A stretch of DNA of 64,000 bases, taken from Edaphovirga cremea. Lineage in GTDB: Bacteria; Pseudomonadota; Gammaproteobacteria; Enterobacterales; Enterobacteriaceae. The position numbers and the translations under genes were made by a program. The notes under the pieces are model-generated. The model ran no database searches. It was not told the origin of the DNA and worked only from the letters and a program-made list of their open reading frames with translations. This document shows positions 10,293-19,441 of the stretch, one piece after another. Where the stretch lies: assembly GCF_003332275.1 (NCBI RefSeq), contig NZ_QOVA01000006.1:1-64000 (forward strand). The letters run 5' to 3'. The stretch's first letter is position 1. Each line of letters begins with the position of its first letter.

Positions 10293-11171
10293 CTAGCTTG
10301 TAATCCACATATTACCCATAATGTGATCGAGCTTTTCACCATATCCAGTAGATAAACCGGCAGCGGGTGTAAACGTTAATTCACCAAAATATAATTTCCC
10401 ACCTTCGATATACCAATCGACTCTAACATAATCAAATTCTTGCGCTAGTTTTTTACTTAGCTCAAGCGCTTTTTCCAAATTGAGCAATGTTTCAGGTTCG
10501 AAGAATTCGCCATAAACCATATTCTCGCCATCAAAAACTTCATTAAAATTATCCATATAAAAGCGACGAATCAAGTCACCTTTAAATCGGTTCGTAATAA
10601 CTTGCAATATATATTTAAACGATCCATCATCTTGCCTGAACATATGGAATTTATAATCAGTCAATGCTTCTTTGCCATCCCCAATCAACTTCTCAACTAA
10701 AATAAGCGGCTTGATATTCTTATAATGAATCTCTCTCCCAACAGCGGAAAAATTTATTTTCAACCATTTGTCACAATTGTTTACGATCTCAGTAAGTTGT
10801 TCTTTATCTATTCCCCCCTTAATAATATTAACCATACCTGCACCATGATTAGGTTTAATTACTACGTCCTCAAGATTAGTTAAGGAGAAAAGAGATTCTG
10901 CTCTATCTGTAACATAAACTAGCGGTATTAAATACTCTCTACCGATAGAACTAGTAATATAGTCCCTCACAAGATATTTATCTGCAAGCTCCGTGAATCT
11001 TTCATTCCCTTTACATTTGTGATGTTTTCTAAATAAGATTTTTTCGTTTAAAGATTTTGGTTCTTTAATGTTCGGGAACTTACCAAAATGTTTATAATAA
11101 TCAATATAATCCTGATAAACCCAAGGAAGAAGGCTCACACCATATCTAACTATTTTCTTTATAATTTTCAT
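10293..11171 (-). CDS. TupA-like ATP-grasp protein of a surface-polysaccharide locus
   Basis: The 292-residue protein fits the ATPgrasp_TupA family. It has the N-terminal LNEKILFRKHHK region, a central VVIKPNHGAGMVNIIKGG segment that would bind ATP, ILVEKLIG, DYKFHMF, and the C-terminal metal-site region YVRVDWYIEGGKLYFGELTFTPAAG. Family members ligate amino-acid or peptide groups to polysaccharides (TupA in teichuronopeptide) or sit in capsule/O-antigen clusters as glycosyltransferase-like proteins. GAGGG lies just upstream of the ATG. It follows the wzx-like gene by 7 bp, so they are co-transcribed. The AT-rich composition is unlike the flanking nar and yji genes and suggests acquisition. 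Confidence 0.75.
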   Translation of the reverse strand: MKIIKKIVRYGVSLLPWVYQDYIDYYKHFGKFPNIKEPKSLNEKILFRKHHKCKGNERFTELADKYLVRDYITSSIGREYLIPLVYVTDRAESLFSLTNLEDVVIKPNHGAGMVNIIKGGIDKEQLTEIVNNCDKWLKINFSAVGREIHYKNIKPLILVEKLIGDGKEALTDYKFHMFRQDDGSFKYILQVITNRFKGDLIRRFYMDNFNEVFDGENMVYGEFFEPETLLNLEKALELSKKLAQEFDYVRVDWYIEGGKLYFGELTFTPAAGLSTGYGEKLDHIMGNMWITS

Positions 11172-11178
11172 CAGTCCC

Positions 11179-12456
11179 TCACATATACGTTTTAGGCATT
11201 GTAGATAAAATATGCATTTTTAAGATCACGCCTCTCTTGAAGAAATAATTCAGGATGGTAAGGGATAGTAATTCTGTTAGAAGAGTACTGTACGCAGCAC
11301 CATACATTCCATATTTTTTAGTCAAAAAGAAAGCTAGTGGTAGATTGACTAAAAAAGTGATAAACATTTTATAGGATAGATACTTATACCCTGACTCATA
11401 GACAATATATCTGTAAGCGACTGGCCCCATAGCAGCGAAAAAGGTAGCAACGCTTAGAATGAGCATAATATTGTATGCTGCTTCATAAGCATTACCGTAT
11501 AAGTGAAATATTACAAATTTACCAAATAAGTATATCCCTATAACAGCCAATAGAGCAACAACTGCAATTAATCCATTCAATTTTGATGCCATTTTAAGTG
11601 CAATTTTTCTATCGGTACAATTATATATTTTCGCGTAATAAGAAGTAATTACTGATAGAGTAACGAAGGTCCATGCTGTTGCTAATGAACTCGCTGCTGA
11701 AAAAATCCCAAGTTCAACATCCCCGCCAAATTTCATAAGGAATAATTGAGACAATCGAGTATAGAGAGTTATAGAAACACCTGATATGGCTAAAGGTAAT
11801 CCAGCACCGACTAAATAATTAATGTATTTCTTACGTTTCCTTTTTTGTATCACACTTTTTTCAATATGAGACCATGTCACTCGAAAATTAACTCTTTTCA
11901 TCCAGTAAGGTATTGCAGAAGTTAATATTATAGGAATGGCTAAATATTCAACACCAATATCAAACTTGGCAACTAAAAATCTCACAAGTAAACCGACCAT
12001 CAAACCAACTGTATTGCATACGGTATTTATTTTTGAACTCAATGTTGCATTATTATATATTGAATAAACATCAAGCGTAGTAAAATAAGAAGCTAAACAT
12101 GTAACAGCACCAAATAATACCGTCAAAAAGTCCGAAGTGAGGTAAAGATAAAACATGACAGGAATGGAGAGAACACAGAAAAAAATAGCCCTGGTTTTTT
12201 TCGTCGATGTCATTAAAATAACACCTGACTCTTTATTTCTACTAATTCTTTTGAAAATAATACTGTCAGAACCAAAAAGAGAGATCGACTGTATAATGAC
12301 AAAGATAGCCGCTGCAAAAGAAATTTTGCCAAAATTAGCTGGCCCAATGTATTTAGCAACATAGGATGTTACAAAAATCAACCCGAATATTGCGATTAAT
12401 TTTTCGCTCATCATCCAAAATGCATTTGAAACGACATCCTTTCTCAAAACCTTCAC
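11179..12456 (-). CDS. Wzx-like O-antigen/capsule repeat-unit flippase
   Basis: This is a 425-residue polytopic membrane protein of the polysaccharide-transporter (PST/MOP) group, with about 12 hydrophobic segments and the N-terminal EK...GLIFVTSYVAKYIGPANFG signature. It aligns over its first half with the truncated flippase at 131-771, so the two are homologues of the same kind rather than fragments of one gene. It would move undecaprenyl-linked oligosaccharide to the periplasmic face. The start is a GTG preceded by a weak AAAGG. Codon use is strongly AT-rich, and no polymerase or glycosyltransferase is adjacent except the TupA-like gene, so this is an isolated piece of a polysaccharide cluster. 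Confidence 0.85.
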   Translation of the reverse strand: MKVLRKDVVSNAFWMMSEKLIAIFGLIFVTSYVAKYIGPANFGKISFAAAIFVIIQSISLFGSDSIIFKRISRNKESGVILMTSTKKTRAIFFCVLSIPVMFYLYLTSDFLTVLFGAVTCLASYFTTLDVYSIYNNATLSSKINTVCNTVGLMVGLLVRFLVAKFDIGVEYLAIPIILTSAIPYWMKRVNFRVTWSHIEKSVIQKRKRKKYINYLVGAGLPLAISGVSITLYTRLSQLFLMKFGGDVELGIFSAASSLATAWTFVTLSVITSYYAKIYNCTDRKIALKMASKLNGLIAVVALLAVIGIYLFGKFVIFHLYGNAYEAAYNIMLILSVATFFAAMGPVAYRYIVYESGYKYLSYKMFITFLVNLPLAFFLTKKYGMYGAAYSTLLTELLSLTILNYFFKRGVILKMHILSTMPKTYM

Positions 12457-12775
12457 CTTTAAAAACTACCGACTGTGTACTTATGCTCCTACAAACACAA
12501 GCGCCAAGCCCTCACTACACTAGTATGCCAAAATATACCTTAACTAAAATTATAAGTAAATCATATGAACTTTGAGGCTTTAGACATCCCTATCTGGTTT
12601 AAATAAAAAACCACCTATCCTACTGAATTATATGAATTTTTTAATGAATGCAGAAATTTCCTATTTTTTAACAATTTCGCTAATTTCTATTAAAATTTCA
12701 AATACACATAATTTTTATAGTGTATTAAATAACCTGAACGTAAATTCGGATTAGTCTCCAAAATACTTATCTGCA
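12457..12775. other. AT-rich intergenic spacer
   Basis: About 320 bp with no open frame having a plausible ribosome binding site. It should hold the promoter for the leftward wzx/tupA-like pair. The AT-rich island ends here and the base composition returns to the chromosomal average at yjiS. Confidence 0.4.
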
Positions 12776-13042
12776 TTACTGCCAAAAGTTTTTCCTGCTC
12801 TCGTGCGTTACATCGTCACGCGTCAGCCCGATGTCCCGAAGCTGATCGTCGGACAAGGACTGCAACACCCGGCGGCTGGTATAGCGTAAATGCCAGGATT
12901 GGTAGAGCGTGCAGATTTTTTGCCACAGGGACTCATGGGTGATCTCACTGGTTTGTGTCGTGGCGGGGAGAATGCAATGTTGCGTCACATAACCCTGAGT
13001 TACACCACACAGTGACTGCTGAATTTCTGGTGTCTGTTTCAT
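12776..13042 (-). CDS. yjiS: YjiS-like DUF1127 small protein
   Basis: The product has 88 residues. The C-terminal half carries the DUF1127 core RRVLQSLSDDQLRDIGLTRDDV, an arginine-rich helical motif found in small regulatory proteins, some of which bind RNA. ATG at 13042 is chosen because GGAG stands 9 bp upstream; the longer frame to 13096 lacks one. It is divergent from yjiR, the same pairing as in E. coli, which supports the name. The precise function is unknown. Confidence 0.8.
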   Translation of the reverse strand: MKQTPEIQQSLCGVTQGYVTQHCILPATTQTSEITHESLWQKICTLYQSWHLRYTSRRVLQSLSDDQLRDIGLTRDDVTHESRKNFWQ

Positions 13043-13212
13043 CGTGCTTGCTCCTTCGACTGGATGGCAACAGGATGAAATATTCGCTGAAAACATGACA
13101 GATTCAGTCTATTGTTATTTATTCAATACAGATTGCGTGAAAATGACAATTCGCCTTCACAAATTTCGCCATCTGTACTGGTTTTTCCACCCTCCTCACA
13201 CGGAGAACGGCT

Positions 13213-14631
13213 ATGACGCGTTATGATCATCTGGCTATTGTGCTAGGCCAGCGTATTGAACAGGGTCTGTACCCTTCAGGTGAACGTTTGCCTTCGGTCA
13301 GGGCTCTCAGCAGCGAACACGGCGTGAGTATCAGTACCGTTCAGCAAGCCTACCGAGTCCTGGAAGATAGGCAGTTGGTCGAGGCGCGTCCTAAATCCGG
13401 TTACTTCGTCAGCGCAAAAAAAATGCTGCCCGCGCTGCCAGCGGTCTGCCGTCCTGCCCAGCGGCCAGTAGAAATTTCCCAATGGGATCAGGTTCTGGAT
13501 CTGGTGCGCACGCCGCATAGGGAAGGATTTATCCAGCTTGGCCGGGGTGTACCCGATGTCACTGGCAGCAGCCTGAGGCCCCTGAGTCGCGCATTGACCA
13601 GGGTCAGCCAGCGCACCGATCATCGGGCTTTCTATTATGACGACCTTAATGGCGTCGTTGAATTGCGTGAGCAAATCGCCCGCCTGATGATCGACAGCGG
13701 CAGTCACATGGATTTTGAGAATATTTTGGTGACCACCGGCTGCCATGAAGCGCTTGCCATTGCGATTCGTTCGGCGTGCGAACCCGGTGATATTGTTGCC
13801 GTCGATTCGCCAAGTTTTCACGGCGCAATGCAGACATTGAAGGGTTTCGGTATGAAAGCCGTGGAGATCCCCACCGATCCGGTGACCGGTATCAGTATCG
13901 AAGCGCTTGAGTTGGCGCTTGAGCAGTGGCCAATCAAAGCCATTCAATTGACGCCCAGTTGTAATAATCCGTTGGGTTACAATATGCCTGACGAGCGTAA
14001 AAAAGCGCTGTTGCGATTGGCGCAGTGTTATGACATCGCCATTATTGAAGATGATGTGTATGGCGATCTGGCTTACCAGTATCCACGCCCGGCGACCATT
14101 ACGTCATTTGATGATGATGGTCGGGTCATGCTGTGCAGTTCGTTCTCCAAAACGTTGGCTCCCGGCCTGCGGATCGGTTGGATCGCCCCCGGGCGCTATC
14201 TGGATCGCGCCATTCATATGAAATATATCGGCACGGGTGCGACCGCCACACAGCCACAATTGGCCATCGCGGACTTCATCAAACAGGGGCACTATCTACA
14301 GCATATTCGCCGCATGCGCGCCCAGTATCAGCGTCACCGGGATATCATGACCGATTGGGTGATGAAATATTTCCCGCATGGCTCACGGGTCAGTCGTCCG
14401 CAAGGGGGATTTTTGCTGTGGGTGGAACTCGATGAAAAAATAGATACCCAACGGCTCAACCGTAATCTTGAAAAACATAAGGTGCAGATTGCCATAGGGT
14501 CGATCTTCTCTGCATCAGGCAAATACCGCAATTGCTTGCGGATTAACTACGCCCATCCCTTGACCAAAGACGTTGAGCATGCGGTCGCGAAGATAGGCGA
14601 AGAAATACATATTTTGATGGAAGACAGCTAA
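13213..14631 (+). CDS. yjiR: MocR-type (GntR/aminotransferase fusion) regulator YjiR
   Basis: The 472-residue fusion has an N-terminal GntR winged helix (GERLPSVRALSSEHGVSISTVQQAY) and a fold-type I aminotransferase-like domain from about residue 95. The PLP-lysine motif SFSKTLAPGLRIGW is present, as are NNPLG and the EDDVYGDL segment. It matches E. coli YjiR along its length, including IEALELALEQWPIK and GSIFSASGKYRNCLRIN. MocR proteins bind PLP and control nearby genes; the divergent yjiS is the obvious candidate target. GGAG lies near the ATG. Confidence 0.9.
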   Translation: MTRYDHLAIVLGQRIEQGLYPSGERLPSVRALSSEHGVSISTVQQAYRVLEDRQLVEARPKSGYFVSAKKMLPALPAVCRPAQRPVEISQWDQVLDLVRTPHREGFIQLGRGVPDVTGSSLRPLSRALTRVSQRTDHRAFYYDDLNGVVELREQIARLMIDSGSHMDFENILVTTGCHEALAIAIRSACEPGDIVAVDSPSFHGAMQTLKGFGMKAVEIPTDPVTGISIEALELALEQWPIKAIQLTPSCNNPLGYNMPDERKKALLRLAQCYDIAIIEDDVYGDLAYQYPRPATITSFDDDGRVMLCSSFSKTLAPGLRIGWIAPGRYLDRAIHMKYIGTGATATQPQLAIADFIKQGHYLQHIRRMRAQYQRHRDIMTDWVMKYFPHGSRVSRPQGGFLLWVELDEKIDTQRLNRNLEKHKVQIAIGSIFSASGKYRNCLRINYAHPLTKDVEHAVAKIGEEIHILMEDS

Positions 14632-14642
14632 AGTAAAGCGCC

Positions 14643-14666
14643 CACTGCCAGCACATTCTGGCAGTG
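14643..14666. terminator. bidirectional hairpin between yjiR and the glycosidase gene
   Basis: CACTGCCAG and CTGGCAGTG form a perfect 9-bp stem with a 6-nt loop, in the 46-bp gap between two convergent genes. T-runs are weak on both sides. Confidence 0.6.
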
Positions 14667-14677
14667 AGCTTAAAATC

Positions 14678-16324
14678 TTACCTCACGGCATCAATCATCA
14701 ACACGGCGGGAACAGGGCGCAATTTCCGTTCCTTACCAATAAGATCTGCCGGCAGTGAGGTGCATACTCTCTCGCCATTGTTGTCTTCGAAACAATTCCA
14801 CGTAGAAAAGCCGGGATCGACGTTAGCATCTGCTCGAACCGCGAACTGTGAGGAACCAGAGCCATCCAGCGCAATAATATCCATAACATTCGGATAGGTT
14901 TGCATAATGTAATCCCCCAATGAATAGAGATTAATTCCCGTATGCTTGGATTTTTTGCTGTTTTGAATGACAAAAATAAGCAACTCTCTCTTATTTGTTA
15001 TAGCGATAACTGTTCTGGCAACGTCTAAATCGGGTGAGGCCAAACTATTTATTTCCGTCTCTTTCACACCATTTTCAGCGAGGATAACCCCTGACAATGC
15101 GTTGACATGCCGGTCAAGGAATGCTTTTTTCTCCGGGATAAAATACTGTATTTCATTACGTCTAATCAGGGTGATTTTCTCAACATATCCAGGAGTACGC
15201 TCCCCTTTACTCATACTGAACATTATCGCATCCAACTGCCCTAGCGCCCCCCCATTTCTATCCAGTGCTGTATTGGTGACAGACATATTTTCCCCATCAC
15301 TTGAATATAAACCATATACGTCAGAACACACCTCAGAATAGGGTATGGGGGAACTGCGGAAATCGGTAAAATTAACACCGAACCAACTGCCATTGATGAT
15401 GATATCAGCCCCTTTCAGGTAATTGTCTTTTTCATTCCACCACTCTTTGATATTAAGAAATTTATTCGTGTAAGCGCCTTCTTTATGGGCCGCCGTTGAC
15501 CAGGCTTGATTATAATCATTACATGTTGGTTTTACCTCCATCGCCAGACACTGTTCTTGCGTAATAGGGCTTTGTGGATTGACAATTTTATTGCAATCTA
15601 TTGCTGAAGTATTTGTTTGCGGCACCGTGAAATGTGCGTAACGATAATCAGGAATGTACGCAAAAAAAGCACTGTCGTTGGCAAAAACTCTCCCATTAAC
15701 ACTAATTTCAGGTAAATCAGTTACTTTCAGACCATTGGCCTCTTGCGCACCCGTGCCCGCCCCAGGTATACCGGCAAAACCATAGCCCCATAGGGTATAA
15801 GAGCTATTCGATACGCAATCAGTCAGAAAAGGGCTGCCGTAGGCCATTCCCCAGTAAAGGGTGGTATAGCCAAATGTTATGCAATAACCCGGGTAAGCGA
15901 TCGACTCAACTTTATGATCGTCAATTCTGTATTTAAATTTCTGTTCAACTGTATTCGCTGAACAATAGTCCATTGCTATATATCCATCACTTCCTGTCGC
16001 TTCTGCACATGTTCCTTGCGGCAGTGATTTAAATAACCCTTCCGGAGTGAAACTCCAACTAATATAATTTTCCCAACCATTAGTTATCGCTGAACTGAGA
16101 TCATATAACCACGTATCCTTTCCCACCTCATTGGCGACCCAAACAGGCTGCCCCCAGGCAGAGGCACCACTTGGCTCGCCATCCCATGGGATAAATTCAC
16201 CCGGCGTTTCTTGCCACATATTATTGGCCATTGTGATGGTGGGGAATAAAATCAACATGGTGATTGCCAATTTTTTCCCAATATTAAATTTATTGAATTT
16301 TTCGCGTCGATTTATAATTATCAT
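14678..16324 (-). CDS. secreted protein with lectin-like N-terminus and phosphodiester-glycosidase (NAGPA/DUF2233) domain
   Basis: The roughly 548-residue product begins with a hydrophobic signal (LAITMLILFPTITMANN). Residues ~70-190 contain a region rich in Trp, Gly and Cys (CAEAT...MDYCSAN...GYCITFGY...LTDC) that resembles a beta-trefoil lectin domain; this is only suggestive. From about residue 310 the pattern GSWFGVNF ... ARTVIAITNKRELLIFVI ... IIALDGSGSSQFAV is that of the phosphodiester glycosidase family (human NAGPA, bacterial DUF2233 proteins), which cleave sugar-phosphodiesters on surface glycans. ATG at 16324 or GTG at 16333 may start it; both have only a weak GAGAA. It is probably periplasmic or extracellular, and its substrate is unknown. 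It stands alone. Confidence 0.7.
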   Translation of the reverse strand: MIIINRREKFNKFNIGKKLAITMLILFPTITMANNMWQETPGEFIPWDGEPSGASAWGQPVWVANEVGKDTWLYDLSSAITNGWENYISWSFTPEGLFKSLPQGTCAEATGSDGYIAMDYCSANTVEQKFKYRIDDHKVESIAYPGYCITFGYTTLYWGMAYGSPFLTDCVSNSSYTLWGYGFAGIPGAGTGAQEANGLKVTDLPEISVNGRVFANDSAFFAYIPDYRYAHFTVPQTNTSAIDCNKIVNPQSPITQEQCLAMEVKPTCNDYNQAWSTAAHKEGAYTNKFLNIKEWWNEKDNYLKGADIIINGSWFGVNFTDFRSSPIPYSEVCSDVYGLYSSDGENMSVTNTALDRNGGALGQLDAIMFSMSKGERTPGYVEKITLIRRNEIQYFIPEKKAFLDRHVNALSGVILAENGVKETEINSLASPDLDVARTVIAITNKRELLIFVIQNSKKSKHTGINLYSLGDYIMQTYPNVMDIIALDGSGSSQFAVRADANVDPGFSTWNCFEDNNGERVCTSLPADLIGKERKLRPVPAVLMIDAVR

Positions 16325-16678
16325 GATTATCACATTCTCATCCAGTTAATTACACTTTGTGCTTAGGCATTTCCAATAGGGTAAGCCCGCGAGATTTATA
16401 CTATTTTGACGTCATTTAATCGAATGTATTAAAAGATTTCTCACGGGCTATTACTGAATATTTATTGCTAAATGAGTGCAGGCAGTAATTATTATGTTTA
16501 TTATTTCCTTGCTGGTGAAAACAATAATCAGATCCAAAGTCGACCAGAGATTTGGTTATGAGTTAGCACCAAAACGAATTTCGCCCATTCTCCTGTTTTT
16601 GCTCTAATTCCCTTTGCCCCTGCACAAAGAGAGAGCAATGCACCCTTTGTGCGTCAGATTTTAAGCGAGCACCTATTT
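16325..16678. other. intergenic region between the divergent glycosidase and lyase genes
   Basis: Some 350 bp holding the promoters of both divergent transcription units. No convincing operator, riboswitch-like fold or small gene was identified. Confidence 0.35.
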
Positions 16679-18220
16679 ATGACCTTTATAATTGGCGACG
16701 GAAATCCGCTGACGATAGCGAGCATTCTTGCTGTGGCGCGTCATGGCGATACGATGGAATTCAGCGCGTCTGTTGAGGATGGCATACAGGACAGCTTCAC
16801 CTTTCTGTATCAGCGTATTGATGCCGGGGAGCAGATCTACGGGGTCACTACCGGTCTGGGTGCTGGCGTCGATACGTCGGTGCTGACGACCACTGATGGT
16901 CAATGTGATCCCTCTCGCCTGCACCAGATCCAGCAACGTATTCCGTTGGCGCGGGCGGTAGGTGTCGGTCAACTCGCCAGCCGTGAACAGGTCAGGGCCA
17001 TGATGGCTGCGCGGCTGGCCGGTATTGCCGAAGGGTGCTCAGGGATTTCATTACCTACTGCGCAGGCGCTGCTTGCGCTGCTCAATCAGGGCATTCATCC
17101 TCTGGTACCACTTATAGGATCAATCGGGGAAGCCGATCTGGCCCCGCTGGCGCACATCGGGCAGGTGCTGGCGGGCAACGGTGAGGCGGAATATCAGGGT
17201 GAACGCTATTCAATGGCTGCGCTGTCAGAAAAAATTGATTTCAGGTTACCTACGCTGACCGGCAAAGACGGACTCGCCCTGGTTTCATCGAATGCGGCCA
17301 GCGTCGGGATGGCGGCGCTGGTGTTGGCTGACGTAGCGCAACTGATCAACGCGCAATCGGGAGCCATCGCGCTGTCATTTGAAGCATTTCGCGCCAATAT
17401 CTCCCCCCTCTCGCCGTGGGTAAGCCGGATCCGCGCCGTTCCAGGCAGTGCTGAAACGACGGCCCATCTCCTTGGTCTACTTGAGGAGGGCGCGCTGTGC
17501 CAGCCTGAGGGCGCACGCCAGTTACAGGATCCGCTCAGTTTTCGCTGCGCAGCCTCGGTGCTCGCCAGCGTGCGTCAGGCATTCATTGCCGCGCGGCAGG
17601 CCACAGAACTGGAACTGAACAGCGCCGATGACAACCCCGCACTTCTCCCCGAGGCCAATCTGGTTTTGGCCAATGCGAATTTTGACGGTACCCATCTGGC
17701 GCTGTCTTTCGAGTCCCTGGGGCTGGCGTTGGCCCGTCAGGCCAGTTGCACCGCCGAACGCATCATGAAATTGATGTCAGGCAGCGCCAGCGGCTTGCCG
17801 CGCTTTCTGACCCCTCATGTCGGACAAACCGGTTTTGCCACCCTGCAAAAAACCATTTCGGCATTGACCAGCGACATTGTGCATCATGCCAACCCCATGT
17901 CAGCAATTACTGTGCCGGTCGCCGATCGGGTTGAGGATTACGCTTCGCAAGCGATGGCCGTCGTGACCAAAACGTCCCGGCTGGTCGATAGCCTGCGTTA
18001 TCTGGTTGCCATTGAACTGCTGGTTGCCGCGCAGGCGGTGGATCTGCGCGGTGAAATCACGCTCGGGAGAGGGAGCACAGTCATTCATCAGCGGATACGC
18101 AACCTGGTCGCCCCGCTGGATGAGGATCGATCCAGTGCTGCCGACATTCAGCGCCTGGCTGAGGCCACTGCTTCGCCAGACTGGCTGACCGCGGGTGAAC
18201 GCCTGCTGGAGATTGGCTGA
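16679..18220 (+). CDS. histidine ammonia-lyase-like protein lacking the MIO triad
   Basis: The 513-residue protein has the length and overall pattern of HutH/PAL-type aromatic amino-acid lyases: YGVTTGLG (residues 54-61), LELNSADDNPALL, and an all-helical C-terminal half. The site that normally reads GSxGASGDLAPL, whose Ala-Ser-Gly cyclises to the MIO electrophile, here reads GSIGEADLAPL (147-157) with no ASG and one residue fewer. The NGT triad is replaced by SSN in ALVSSNAAS, and the catalytic Tyr of QDxYSxR is Leu in QDPLSFR. The chemistry must therefore differ. Ergothionase-type 1,2-elimination of trimethylamine is one possibility, by family analogy only. ATG at 16679 fits the family start. 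The TGA overlaps the next ATG. Confidence 0.8.
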   Translation: MTFIIGDGNPLTIASILAVARHGDTMEFSASVEDGIQDSFTFLYQRIDAGEQIYGVTTGLGAGVDTSVLTTTDGQCDPSRLHQIQQRIPLARAVGVGQLASREQVRAMMAARLAGIAEGCSGISLPTAQALLALLNQGIHPLVPLIGSIGEADLAPLAHIGQVLAGNGEAEYQGERYSMAALSEKIDFRLPTLTGKDGLALVSSNAASVGMAALVLADVAQLINAQSGAIALSFEAFRANISPLSPWVSRIRAVPGSAETTAHLLGLLEEGALCQPEGARQLQDPLSFRCAASVLASVRQAFIAARQATELELNSADDNPALLPEANLVLANANFDGTHLALSFESLGLALARQASCTAERIMKLMSGSASGLPRFLTPHVGQTGFATLQKTISALTSDIVHHANPMSAITVPVADRVEDYASQAMAVVTKTSRLVDSLRYLVAIELLVAAQAVDLRGEITLGRGSTVIHQRIRNLVAPLDEDRSSAADIQRLAEATASPDWLTAGERLLEIG

Positions 18221-19068
18221 TGCGCCCGGCACCCAAACCTGTCGACGATATTACGTTACGCATGATTGCCAATGCCCGCATGTATTCGGTGACGCCAGAA
18301 GCTGCTGCCGCGTGGAAGGCACTGTTGCAGGAGGTACTACTGCGGGCGAAAATGGGTGGCGAAGTGATTGATTATCCCGCACCCGCGCCTCTGGAAGCCC
18401 TGTGGCAGCGTGCCGATCTCGGTTGCGTTTTCATGTGCGGACTGCCCTTTTCACTGGGCCTATTTCCCGTCGCGCCTTTGGTGGCTCCTGTGCCGTTGCA
18501 TTCGCTGGGCGAGGGGGCAGGCACTTATCGCAGCCGTTTAATCGTCGCGCAGGATTCCCCCTTCCAACGCCTCGAAGAGACGTTTGGCCACCGTCTGGCA
18601 TTTACCAATCCAGAATCCCATTCCGGTTACAGCGCATTACGCCACCACTTGCTGCCTTTCCTTGCAACCGGAAAACATCAGCTTTACGCCACTGCCCTCG
18701 GCCCCCTGATCACCCCCCGGCGGGTGGTTGAGGCCATCGTCAGCGGTTCAGCGGATATCGGGCCCGTTGATGGCTACGCGTTTGAACTTTTGTCGCGCTA
18801 TGAGCCTGAACTCATGCGGCAAGTACGCGTTATTGACAGCACCGCATCCGCCCCGATGCCTTTGCTGGTCTCGGCGGCGACATTACCCCCTGAAAAACGC
18901 ACGGCGCTGCAACAGATATTTCTCAGTCTTGAGCACGATCCCCGCGTCGCCAATTTGCTGAATGCGTTACTGCTCAAAGGATTTATCATTCCCGATCCTG
19001 TCGATTATCAGGTTCTGGCGCAACGCGCAGATAATGCATGCCAACAAGGATATTCGCATCTGGCGTGA
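18220..19068 (+). CDS. PhnD-like substrate-binding-fold protein without a signal peptide
   Basis: The 282-residue protein resembles the phosphate/phosphonate-type (PhnD) periplasmic binding proteins: SLGEGAGTYRSRLIVAQDSPF, the TNPESHSGYSALRHHL segment that lines the ligand cleft in this fold, and SADIGPVDGYAFELL. The N-terminus (MRPAPKPVDDITLRM) has no signal sequence or lipobox, so the protein should remain in the cytoplasm. It starts inside the lyase stop codon (ATGA), implying translational coupling. No ABC permease or ATPase gene is near. It may be a soluble ligand-binding or catalytic partner of the lyase; this is inference. Confidence 0.7.
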   Translation: MRPAPKPVDDITLRMIANARMYSVTPEAAAAWKALLQEVLLRAKMGGEVIDYPAPAPLEALWQRADLGCVFMCGLPFSLGLFPVAPLVAPVPLHSLGEGAGTYRSRLIVAQDSPFQRLEETFGHRLAFTNPESHSGYSALRHHLLPFLATGKHQLYATALGPLITPRRVVEAIVSGSADIGPVDGYAFELLSRYEPELMRQVRVIDSTASAPMPLLVSAATLPPEKRTALQQIFLSLEHDPRVANLLNALLLKGFIIPDPVDYQVLAQRADNACQQGYSHLA

Positions 19069-19441
19069 TGCATTTTATTGAAACCCTACTCAAAATTGCC
19101 TGTCGTCCCTGCATAATCCGAAAATACATAAATATGTCTTATGAATTAACAGGTTGATGTTGGTTATACTCTCCATCAGATGAGATCAATCTCTCGTATA
19201 CTCAGAAAATTCCCCATGTCACATTCAGAAGGATGAACAGATCAAGACTCTGTGCAATGCGATTTTTGTAGACTTTAGGGGTGATAAATGTCATAAAACT
19301 GTCCAGTTACGCTCCATATTCGTATGTCAAATACGTCATAAAATCAGGGGCTTTGTCGTGAGAAATCCTTTTTTTACGTGACTTCTGCTGTTACCCGCAG
19401 TTTCACGTCTAATTTGAATAAACCATTTAACGGGGTTCAAC
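19069..19441. other. intergenic region upstream of the peptide transporter
   Basis: About 370 bp. No gene or strong hairpin was seen. It presumably contains the promoter of the POT-family gene. Confidence 0.35.

Noticed and set aside
13276-13947. 223-codon open frame opposite yjiR
   Set aside because: It is antisense to the GntR/aminotransferase gene, with no ribosome binding site or family resemblance.
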